Assembly: GCA_028277725.1 (NCBI GenBank)
Contig: JANQFX010000120.1
Coordinates: 62,001-126,000 of the forward strand
Length of the DNA: 64,000 nucleotides
Reading direction: 5' to 3'
From: Thiohalocapsa sp.
Lineage (GTDB): Bacteria; Pseudomonadota; Gammaproteobacteria; Chromatiales; Chromatiaceae
Part shown: positions 57,095 through 64,000 of the stretch, piece after piece
How positions within the stretch are numbered: position 1 is the first letter of the stretch
Layout of the letters: each line of letters starts with the position of its first letter
Made by a program: the position numbers and the translations under genes
Notes under the pieces: model-generated
What the model saw: the letters and a program-made list of their open reading frames with translations, nothing else
Databases searched by the model: none
Told to the model about the DNA's origin: nothing

Positions 57095-57838
57095 TTAGAC
57101 ATGGGGGTTGGTATCCTTGCTGCGCCGCCCGGAGGCGACCTCTTCCAGCGGCCGGGGCGTGGTCCTGCGCGCGAGCCGGGTGCCGACACGGATCACGAAC
57201 AGGGCGCCAGCCGCGGCGAATAGGTAGTGCGTCCAGTGGGGCAGGTGGTGTGCCAGAGGAGCCACCGCCACGTCCGACACCAGCATCCCACCGGCGATCC
57301 AGCCGAGCAGCCCGCCGCCGAGGGTGATGATGATGGGGAAACGGTCCATGAGCATCAGGACCAACTTGCTGCCCCAGACGATGATCGGGATGCTGACGAT
57401 GATGCCGAATGCAACCAGCATGATGTCGCCGTCGGCGGCACCCGCCACCGCGATGACGTTGTCGAGGCTCATGACGGCGTCGGCGATGACGATGGTCTTG
57501 ATCGCCCCGAACAGGTGATTGGGCGCATCTACCGCGTCCTCATCCACCTCCGGCTCCGGCTGCAGGAGCTTGATGCCGATCCACAATAGCAGCAGCGCAC
57601 CGCAGATCTTGAGGAAGGGCAGCGCCAACAGCTGCAGGGCGAAGAAGATCAGTAACAACCGCAGTGCGATGGCGCCGAATACCCCCCAGAAGATGCCCTG
57701 GTTGCGCTGCTCCTCGGGCAGTCGCCGGCAGGCCAACGCGATCACCACCGCGTTGTCGCCGCCGAGCAGGATGTCAATGGCGATGATCTGCAGGACGGAG
57801 ATCCAGAATCCACCGTCGGCCAGCGCGACCTCATGCAT
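57095..57838 (-). CDS. TerC-family membrane protein
   Basis: 247 aa, seven hydrophobic segments. IDILLGGDNAVVIALA and ADAVMSLDNVIAVAGAA are the two TerC motifs with acidic membrane residues. YjbE-type TerC proteins are linked to metal (manganese) export. Substrate not determinable here. Confidence 0.9.
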   Translation of the reverse strand: MHEVALADGGFWISVLQIIAIDILLGGDNAVVIALACRRLPEEQRNQGIFWGVFGAIALRLLLIFFALQLLALPFLKICGALLLLWIGIKLLQPEPEVDEDAVDAPNHLFGAIKTIVIADAVMSLDNVIAVAGAADGDIMLVAFGIIVSIPIIVWGSKLVLMLMDRFPIIITLGGGLLGWIAGGMLVSDVAVAPLAHHLPHWTHYLFAAAGALFVIRVGTRLARRTTPRPLEEVASGRRSKDTNPHV

Positions 57839-57892
57839 TGATTCGCTCTCCGTCGTGTCGAGGGCGTTTTGGAGTCTTGCCGTGCCGCTGCA

Positions 57893-58507
57893 TCAGGCCG
57901 GCTCCATCCCTTCGAGTGCCGCGTCGGCTAGCGGGGCGGGGTTCCGTTCGGCCGCATAAAAGCGCGTTGCGGTGAGACCGATCAGCCGCGTCACGGTCGC
58001 CATGGACAGCGCGCCGGTTCCCGCCATGGCCCAGGGCGCGAGCTGGAAACCGCCGAGCAGTTGCGGCGCTGCGCCGCCCACGCCGGTGGCCGCAACGACG
58101 GCAACCATCTCCGGCACCCGGGCGAGGTCGTCGATGTCTTCGCCGTAGACGCAGGCGATCTCGAGGATCAGGTACAGGTGCATGCGGGTGAGCATGGAGC
58201 CGGCGCCGACCACGCCGGCGAGCTTCAGGAACTGGCCTGCCGCCGGAAACAGCCCCGGCACATAGAGCAGGCCGCCGCCCAAGGCCGCGAGCCCCGTCTT
58301 TGCGTCCACTAGGCGGCGCGCGCGACGGCGCAGGTCGTCGTGCGGGAACTGCTCCTCCAGCAGGCGCACGGTGCGGCGCACCTCGTTCTTGCGCAGCCGC
58401 AGGAAGAAGTAGAAGAACTCCTCCGCCGCCAGGGACTGCCTGCGCCCGATGGAGCGGGCAGGGACTGGCTTCCGCTGTGCGGACTTGGGGCCGTCGGCGG
58501 CATGCAT
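57893..58507 (-). CDS. Hypothetical membrane-associated protein
   Basis: 204 aa from ATG 58507 (a longer frame to 58585 exists). Basic N-terminal third (SLAAEEFFYFFLRLRKNEVR), then hydrophobic segments (LAALGGGLLYVPGLFPAAGQ, MVAVVAATGVGGAAPQLL). Family not recognised. The following 271 bp up to 58778 hold no gene. Confidence 0.65.
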   Translation of the reverse strand: MHAADGPKSAQRKPVPARSIGRRQSLAAEEFFYFFLRLRKNEVRRTVRLLEEQFPHDDLRRRARRLVDAKTGLAALGGGLLYVPGLFPAAGQFLKLAGVVGAGSMLTRMHLYLILEIACVYGEDIDDLARVPEMVAVVAATGVGGAAPQLLGGFQLAPWAMAGTGALSMATVTRLIGLTATRFYAAERNPAPLADAALEGMEPA

Positions 58508-58778
58508 GCGGTTCTCTAGGGTGCCTCTGGCGTCAGGATTAGGTCCAGCATAGCCGAAACGGCGCGGAGTGATGGAAAATGTCATTGTAAAAGCGTCGAT
58601 ATCGGCTTCTAAGATGGGTCAACCGGACCCATCTCTCCCTCGTACGGCTCGCTCAAAGTCGATGTCGCGCCCCAGCCGTGGCCATCGCGCCGTCGCAACC
58701 GCCGGACGACGCCGATCGGTGGACGTCGACCGCGCGAACGGTCCGGCGCGCTTCACGCCTTTCGCCTAAGCTTCGGAT

Positions 58779-59672
58779 ATGAACCAATCGCCCAACCCAA
58801 GACCTCCTGCCGACCGCGAGTCGGAGTCGCGGCAGCTCGTCGCCGCCGGGCTGCCCGAGCCCGCCGCCCGAGAGCTCGCTTGGTCCTATGAGCGCCTGGA
58901 GCACCCGTCGCTGGCGGCACGGCTCAGCGACGTGCTCGCCTCCCCCTTCGAGGAGGTCATGAAGCTGATGCCACGGCGCTGGAAGCGCCGCCTCGACCAC
59001 GGCGTCGAGACCAACATGTACCGGTTGCTGAAGATGGCCATGGGCTCCATGGACAGCCGTGATCCCATCCCGTCCAGCGACTGGGCGCACCGGGCCATGG
59101 TGGCCGGCACCGGCGCCGTTGGCGGGTTCTTCGGGCCGCTCACCGTGCTTGCGGAGCTACCGGTGGCGACGGCCCTGATGATGCGCTCCATCGCCGACAT
59201 CGCGCGCAGCGAGGGCGAGGACATCATGGGCAGTCGTGAGGCGCGGCTCGCCTGCGTGCAGGTGTTCGCCCTCGGCGGGCGCACCAGCGACGACAACGAG
59301 GCCGAGATCGGCTATTACGGCATGCGTGTCACGCTCGGCCTGCACTTCGAGCGGGTGCTGCAGTTCGCCGGCCCCATGGACGGGCCGCACATCCCGGCCG
59401 CCATACAGCTCGCCCGCGCGGTGGCGGCGCGCTTCGGTGTGGTGATCTCTGACAAGATGGCGGCACAGCTCGTGCCTGTGGCGGGGTCGGTGAGCGCGGC
59501 GGCGCTGAACCTAATCTTCATGCAGCATTACCAGGACGTCGCGCGCGGCCATTTCGTCGTGCGGCGGCTGGAGCGGCAGCACGGAGTCGATGCCATCCGC
59601 GACGCCTACGCCCTGCTGCGAGAGCGCGAACGCCAGGGCGGGCGCGAGTTCAGCCCCATCGAGGGGTGGTGA
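58779..59672 (+). CDS. EcsC family protein
   Basis: 297 aa. EEVMKLMPRRWKRRLDHGVE, then AHRAMVAGTGAVGGFFGPLT, VATALMMRSIADIARSEGED and GRTSDDNEAEIGYYGMRVTL are typical of EcsC proteins. Membrane-associated, unknown biochemical role. Two short hydrophobic regions support peripheral membrane contact. Confidence 0.85.
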   Translation: MNQSPNPRPPADRESESRQLVAAGLPEPAARELAWSYERLEHPSLAARLSDVLASPFEEVMKLMPRRWKRRLDHGVETNMYRLLKMAMGSMDSRDPIPSSDWAHRAMVAGTGAVGGFFGPLTVLAELPVATALMMRSIADIARSEGEDIMGSREARLACVQVFALGGRTSDDNEAEIGYYGMRVTLGLHFERVLQFAGPMDGPHIPAAIQLARAVAARFGVVISDKMAAQLVPVAGSVSAAALNLIFMQHYQDVARGHFVVRRLERQHGVDAIRDAYALLRERERQGGREFSPIEGW

Positions 59673-59824
59673 CGCGGCGGTTCAGCCGTCGGTCGTCGAC
59701 CGTAGTTCGGCCTGAAGGTCGAAACCCGACGCGTGTAGCGCTGGAAACGCTTGGTCGTTGGGCCTCCAGAGTTTGGCCCGGTCTGCGTGTGCATGCGTAA
59801 GATCGGCAACGCTGTAGCGGCCGT

Positions 59825-61366
59825 TCATTTCGGTGGCGCCTTGGTCTGTAGCAACACCGACAGCGGGATGGTCAGCAACCCCAGCACCATCAGCACCTGC
59901 GCTAGCTGTGTCGAGGCGAGGATGCCGGACTGCCGTGCCAGTTCGTCCGCGACGACGACGGCCGTCAGGTCCAGATCGCCGTTGAAGACCGGACCGTTCA
60001 GGATCTGCGTGAACGCCGGGTTGGTGCTGGAGACATCACCGACGTAGCGGGTCCAGTTGGCGGGTGCGCCGCGGTAGAGCATCGTGCCAACGAAGGTGAC
60101 GCCGAACGAGAAGCCGAGTGTCTTGACGAAGTTGAATAGCCCGGCGCCCTCGTCGCGTTCGTCCGGGCGCAGGTTGCGGAACGCCTGGGCCGCAAGCAGC
60201 GGGAACACCAGCATCATGCCGAACATGATCATCGCCTGCGGCACCAGCACCTCGAGCGGGCCGGCGTCGGAGCTGAGCCTGCTGTAGATGAACCAGCCCG
60301 AGGACATGCACAGCGACGACAGGATCGCCATGGAACGGATGCCGACCAGACCGACCAGATGTCCGGCGGCGAGGCTGCCGGTGATGCCGAAGGCGCCGGC
60401 GCCGCCCATGACCAGACCCGCGGTGACGACCTCCCAACCCATGTAGTCGATCAGCAACTGCGGCGTCACGATCAGGCTGCCGAGGAAGATGCTGCCGATG
60501 ATGGCGGCCATCAGCGAGCAGGCCAGGAAGTTGGTGTCCGCGAACAGCCGGAGCCGGACGATGTTGTCGTCGCCGACCACGATGCCGCGCAGCACGAACG
60601 CGATCAGGAAGGTGACGAACAGGATGCCTAGCGCCTGGATCTCGATGGCACCGAACCAATCCGCGTCATCGCCCTGATCGAGCATGATCTGCAGGCCGAT
60701 CACCCAGACCGCTAGCAGTAGCAGCCCGGCGAGGTCGGTGCGGACCTTCTGCGGCTCGACCCGGCGCACGAACACCAGAATCAGCATTAGCGCGATGATG
60801 CCGACGGGCAGATTGACGAAGAAGTTCCAGCGCCAGTCCAGGTCCTGCGCCAGCCAGCCGCCGATGATGGGCCCGAGCGCGGGACCTCCGAGCACGCCCA
60901 TGGCCCAGATGGACAACGCCTTGTTGCGCTCCTCCGGCGGATACGCGTCCACCAGCATGGACTGCGACAGCGGGATCAGCGGGCCGCTGAAGATGCCCTG
61001 GATGAAGCGGAAGATCACGATCTGGGTCAGGCTCTCTGCCAGCCCGCAGGCCATGGACGAGGCGACGAAGCCGATGACGACGATGATCGCGAGCCGCTTG
61101 CGGCCGAGCAGCCGAGACAGATGCCCTGTGACGCCGATGACCAGCGCCTGACCACAGGTGAACATGGTCACGACCCAGGTGATCTCGTCCGGGCTCGCGC
61201 TGAGGTTGCCGGCCATATAGGGCAGGGCGACGGAGACGATGGTCATGTCCACCGACGCCATGATCGAGATCATCAGCGCGGTGACCAGCAGCATGTTGCG
61301 CTGCAGACCCGGCGGCAGCGGCGGCGGTGCCGGTGCCGGAGCGGCGTTGTCGCGGTCGTCGCTCAC
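59825..61366 (-). CDS. DHA2-family drug:H+ antiporter (EmrB-like)
   Basis: 513 aa from GTG 61366 (29 bp after the EmrA-like stop). First helix MLLVTALMISIMASVDMTIV with the DHA2 motif D-T-I-V, then LSRLLGRKRLAIIVVIGFVA and QGIFSGPLIPLSQSMLVDAY; about 14 membrane segments. Works with the upstream membrane fusion protein to export hydrophobic compounds. Confidence 0.9.
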   Translation of the reverse strand: MSDDRDNAAPAPAPPPLPPGLQRNMLLVTALMISIMASVDMTIVSVALPYMAGNLSASPDEITWVVTMFTCGQALVIGVTGHLSRLLGRKRLAIIVVIGFVASSMACGLAESLTQIVIFRFIQGIFSGPLIPLSQSMLVDAYPPEERNKALSIWAMGVLGGPALGPIIGGWLAQDLDWRWNFFVNLPVGIIALMLILVFVRRVEPQKVRTDLAGLLLLAVWVIGLQIMLDQGDDADWFGAIEIQALGILFVTFLIAFVLRGIVVGDDNIVRLRLFADTNFLACSLMAAIIGSIFLGSLIVTPQLLIDYMGWEVVTAGLVMGGAGAFGITGSLAAGHLVGLVGIRSMAILSSLCMSSGWFIYSRLSSDAGPLEVLVPQAMIMFGMMLVFPLLAAQAFRNLRPDERDEGAGLFNFVKTLGFSFGVTFVGTMLYRGAPANWTRYVGDVSSTNPAFTQILNGPVFNGDLDLTAVVVADELARQSGILASTQLAQVLMVLGLLTIPLSVLLQTKAPPK

Positions 61367-61394
61367 GGGGTGGGGCGTCGGCTTGGCCAATGCA

Positions 61395-62501
61395 TCAGTC
61401 GGAGCTGGCGCTGCTGCCGCTGTCGCCCGCCGCACCGGTCGTGCCGGCGCTGTCCGCGCTGCTTGAAGCGGATTTGCCGGACTCGAGATCCACCGTGACG
61501 GTCGCGCTCATGCCAATTCGATAGGGCGCGGCCGGGTCGAGGTCCGCCAGACGAACCCGCACCGGGATGCGTTGCGTCACCTTGACCCAGTTTCCCGTCG
61601 TGTTCTGGGCCGGTAGCAGGGAGAAGGATGCCGCGCTCGCGGGGCCGATGCTCTCGACCGTGGCGGTGAAGGTGCGGTGCGGGTAGCTGTCGATGCGCAC
61701 ACGCGCGTTCATGCCGGGCTCGATGCCGGCGATGTCGGTCTCCTTGAAGTTGGCCTGGACCCACCACTCGCCGGCCTCGACCAGCACGAACAGATCATCG
61801 GCGGACTGCACGACGTCGCCGTCGCGCAGCATCACCCGTGCGATCCAGCCATCGGCGGGCGCCGTGAGCTCGGTCCAGTCCAACTCCGCCTGCGCCGCGA
61901 CCACCGCCGCCTCGGCCTTGTCGATGCGCGCCTGCTGGATGTCCGGTGGGCCGAGCTGCCGCTGGGCGACCACCAGCTCCGCTTTCATGTCCTCCAGGGT
62001 TGCCTGTGCGGCCTTGAACTCGTCCTCCAGCTCGATGCCCTTCAGCGCCGGCTCGTCGCCGCGCTTGACCAGTTCCGCGATGCGTTCCGCTTGCTGCTTG
62101 GCGTCATCGGTCAGGGCCTGCTGTTCATCGACCTTTGCGGCGGCTGCATCCACGGTGGCCTGCTGCACCAGGATGTCCTGCCTCACCAGCTTGGCGGCGC
62201 TGGTGGCCTCCGTGAGCTTCGCGGCGTAGGCGGTCGGGTCCAGGCGCACCAGCGGGTCGCCGCGCTTGACGGCCTGATTGTCCACCACGGCCACCTCGAT
62301 CACCTGGCCGTCGATACGCGGCGACACCCAGACGTAGTTGGCGCCGATGGAGCCATCGTCGGTGGTCGGGTGCTCGCGGTGGTAGACCCAGTAGAGATAG
62401 GCTCCGAACACCAGAAAGCCGCCGATGACCAGCGCGATGAAGACGGACGCGATCTGGCGCAGGCGATTCGGGTGCGGTGTGTCCGCGGGGGTGTTGGACA
62501 T
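61395..62501 (-). CDS. HlyD/EmrA-type membrane fusion protein
   Basis: 368 aa from ATG 62501. N-terminal anchor (VFIALVIGGFLVFGAYLYWV), then biotinyl-lipoyl half (YVWVSPRIDGQVIEVAVVDN), a long coiled-coil hairpin (residues about 90-195) and the second half (LTAPADGWIARVMLRDGDVV). The C-terminus is low complexity (Ser/Ala/Asp). Adaptor linking EmrB to the outer membrane. Confidence 0.9.
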   Translation of the reverse strand: MSNTPADTPHPNRLRQIASVFIALVIGGFLVFGAYLYWVYHREHPTTDDGSIGANYVWVSPRIDGQVIEVAVVDNQAVKRGDPLVRLDPTAYAAKLTEATSAAKLVRQDILVQQATVDAAAAKVDEQQALTDDAKQQAERIAELVKRGDEPALKGIELEDEFKAAQATLEDMKAELVVAQRQLGPPDIQQARIDKAEAAVVAAQAELDWTELTAPADGWIARVMLRDGDVVQSADDLFVLVEAGEWWVQANFKETDIAGIEPGMNARVRIDSYPHRTFTATVESIGPASAASFSLLPAQNTTGNWVKVTQRIPVRVRLADLDPAAPYRIGMSATVTVDLESGKSASSSADSAGTTGAAGDSGSSASSD

Positions 62502-62632
62502 CGTGGGCCTCGTGCGATGGAGCTGGACACTTGCAGGGTACGCCGAGCGGTTCGGCGGCACTCTAGCACTGGCCGCGCTCCCAAACTCTGAGTATGGCTG
62601 CGCGGACCCCCACTGCCCGGGAGACTTGGCTA

Positions 62633-62866
62633 TCGTGAGATCGTTCAACGCCGCAACCCAGTCGTCGATGTCCAGACCGACGAACCAACGGTAGAGCAAG
62701 TTGAAGTCAACGTGCTCAACCAAGTGGCGCTCGGAGCGAATGTCGTAGAAAAACCGCAGCAGCGAGGCGCGAAGCAGAGACTCCTGCAGGATCGACGTCC
62801 GCCTCGACTGGCGTACGCCGCGGTGAGTCGCTCATCCATGTCCAGCAGGAGCGAATCGACCAGCAA
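62633..62866 (-). pseudogene. IS5-type transposase N-terminal remnant, frameshifted
   Basis: One frame reads MDERLTAAYASRGGRRS and the next SILQESLLRASLLRFFYDIR, SERHLVEHVDFNLLYRWFVG, LDIDDW: the DUF772-type start of IS5-family transposases. A frameshift separates them and the rest is missing. Confidence 0.75.
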
Positions 62867-62888
62867 GCGCATCCTGCGCGTTTAAGGT

Positions 62889-63055
62889 GCTTAGGCGATT
62901 TCTGTCATGAAACATACCACCCGGCTTGTCTTCTCGCCCGCCCCCTTTGTCGCGCCGACCCCCACATAGAACGACTATGCGGGGGTCGGCGCTTCGCGGA
63001 GGCGAACGAGAATCCGGCGCCATGCGGTATGTTTCATTCCGACGATCGCCTTAAG
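62889..63055. repeat. MITE-like palindromic element
   Basis: Outer arms around ATGAAACATACC (near 62907-62918) and GGTATGTTTCAT (63026-63037), extended by GGCGAT/ATCGCC, surround a hairpin GCGCCGACCCCC/GGGGGTCGGCGC (62952-62963, 62981-62992). It is almost entirely self-complementary. It lies beside an IS remnant but need not be related. Confidence 0.65.
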
Positions 63056-63193
63056 GATGCGAAGACTCTAACTGAGTCTCAGGCCGTAGGCCGCCGATCG
63101 GCTGGCGTCGATCCAAGGTGTCGACCCCCTGGTTCCTCACAGAATGACTCGGGCAGAAGGACTCGCGCGAGGTGGGCTTCAATGAGATGGACT

Positions 63194-63547
63194 TCAATCC
63201 AGCCCACGCGCACCCTTGGTCTTGGCGTGCTTCATGCTCGCGCCCTTGAGCTTGGCCTTGCGCAGGTCCGCGTTGCCAAGGTCCGTGTCGCGGAGGTCGG
63301 AGCCGCGCAGGTCCGCCTGGCGCAGGCGCGCGCCGTGCAAGTTCGCGCCCTTGAGGTCGGATTTGCGCAGGTTGCTGCCGTTGAGGTGGGCGTCACGCAG
63401 ATCCGCGTTGCGGAGGTCGAGGCCGGAGAGGTCCTTGTCGTCCAGGTCGACCCTGCTCTTGCCCTTGTTCCGGCGTTCCTTGATCCATTTGTTGAACGCG
63501 CTGATGTCGCCGCTCTTCAGCAGTTCGACGGCCTTTTTGGTTGTCAC
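63194..63547 (-). CDS. Pentapeptide-repeat protein
   Basis: 117 aa. From residue about 40, repeats of the A(D/N)LXX type (LSGLDLRNADLRDAHLNGSN, LRKSDLKGANLHGARLRQAD) cover most of the protein. These fold into right-handed quadrilateral beta helices. The N-terminal 35 residues are helical and basic. Role unknown. Confidence 0.9.
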   Translation of the reverse strand: MTTKKAVELLKSGDISAFNKWIKERRNKGKSRVDLDDKDLSGLDLRNADLRDAHLNGSNLRKSDLKGANLHGARLRQADLRGSDLRDTDLGNADLRKAKLKGASMKHAKTKGARGLD

Positions 63548-63676
63548 GGTGCGTCCCCCCTGCCCACTTGGATACTACGAAAAGCCTAGCAGAACACCCG
63601 GGATGCGTTTCGAAGTGGTCATCGGCTCTCTGGCAATCTATGCTCTATCCATGACCGAGCGCAAGAAAGTTCGCTG

Positions 63677-64000
63677 ATGCACCCGGCGGTGATCATTGTA
63701 CCGCTGCTAGGTGCGGTCTTCGGGCCACGTCTGTGGGCCGGGGCTCAGCTGCGCCGGCACGATGTCCACGACGATGCCTACCTGCCCGCCAACGAGCTGG
63801 CGCGCCGGCTACTGGACCGCAAGGGCCTGACGCTGGTGCGTGTGGAGTCGACGGACATCGGCGATCACTATGATCCGGTCGCCCGGGCCGTGCGTCTTAA
63901 TCGCGACCACTTCGAGCGCTGCAGCCTCACCGCGGCCACCACCGCGGCGCACGAGGTAGGGCACGCCCTGCAGGACGCCTCCGGCTACTGGGCCTTTCGG
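63677..64000 (+). CDS. YugP-type neutral zinc metallopeptidase (partial, runs off right edge)
   Basis: 108 codons from ATG 63677. N-terminal hydrophobic segment, then HDVHDDAYLPANELARRLLD, HYDPVARAVRLNRDHF and the zinc motif HEVGHALQD. Membrane-bound peptidase of the PF04298 family; its C-terminal membrane half lies outside the window. Confidence 0.88.
   Translation, partial: MHPAVIIVPLLGAVFGPRLWAGAQLRRHDVHDDAYLPANELARRLLDRKGLTLVRVESTDIGDHYDPVARAVRLNRDHFERCSLTAATTAAHEVGHALQDASGYWAFR

Overview
The window is high-GC bacterial chromosome, most likely from a gammaproteobacterium. This is inferred from gene families and GC content only; no rRNA or other marker is present. It carries one complete temperate, lambdoid, lambda-like siphovirus prophage of about 50 kb. 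The prophage lies between a 51-bp direct repeat at 3188-3238 (attL) and 53170-53220 (attR). The attR copy is the 3' part of an intact tRNA-Val(CAC) gene on the minus strand (53171-53245).

Left flank (1-3187): the 5' two thirds of a CPC-type P1B metal ATPase running off the window edge, an Uma2-family nuclease, and two decayed fragments (a vapBC toxin-antitoxin remnant and the C-terminal piece of an AlbA_2/ATPase-type regulator). Right flank (53246-64000): alpha/beta hydrolase, pyruvate kinase, flavin reductase-like protein, universal stress protein, TerC-type membrane protein, two membrane-associated proteins (one EcsC family), an EmrB/EmrA-type efflux pair, an IS5-type transposase remnant, a 167-bp palindromic MITE-like element, a pentapeptide-repeat protein and the start of a YugP-type zinc peptidase.

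Prophage layout: (a) 3.4-4.9 kb, four small + strand genes beside attL. (b) 30.5-4.9 kb, a long minus-strand late block. In transcription order it holds a DNA-modification candidate (methyltransferase/Mom-like protein plus ParB-like protein), two terminase small subunits (P27 and Nu1 types), large terminase, a Mor-like HTH protein, gpW, portal, S49 protease with an internal scaffold start, decoration protein, gpE-type capsid, head-tail joining protein, secreted or fibre-like genes, a lysis cassette, tail terminator, major tail protein, a -1 frameshifted tail chaperone pair, tape measure and tail-tip genes. (c) 31.4-42.7 kb, an oppositely oriented + strand cargo block led by a MoxR ATPase / DUF3150-like / VWA trio and followed by many small genes and three methyltransferase- or ParB-like proteins. 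(d) 48.0-43.0 kb, the minus-strand early operon: Cro-like and HTH genes, O-like and P-like replication genes, nin-like small genes, a nuclease and an H-NS-like protein. (e) 48.2-53.1 kb, + strand repressor, then exonuclease, Bet/RecT annealase, small genes, excisionase and integrase.

The regulatory map mirrors lambda: an XRE-type repressor gene lies between two operator clusters (48124-48162 and 48607-48656). Near-identical 16-bp sites (TAG-N10-CTA with further conservation) recur at promoters across the whole prophage, including those of the + strand cargo block, a small insulated gene at 25 kb, the H-NS-like gene and perhaps the integrase. This dispersed operator set, the MoxR/VWA cassette with its long structured leader, and the ParB/modification pair are the most interesting content.
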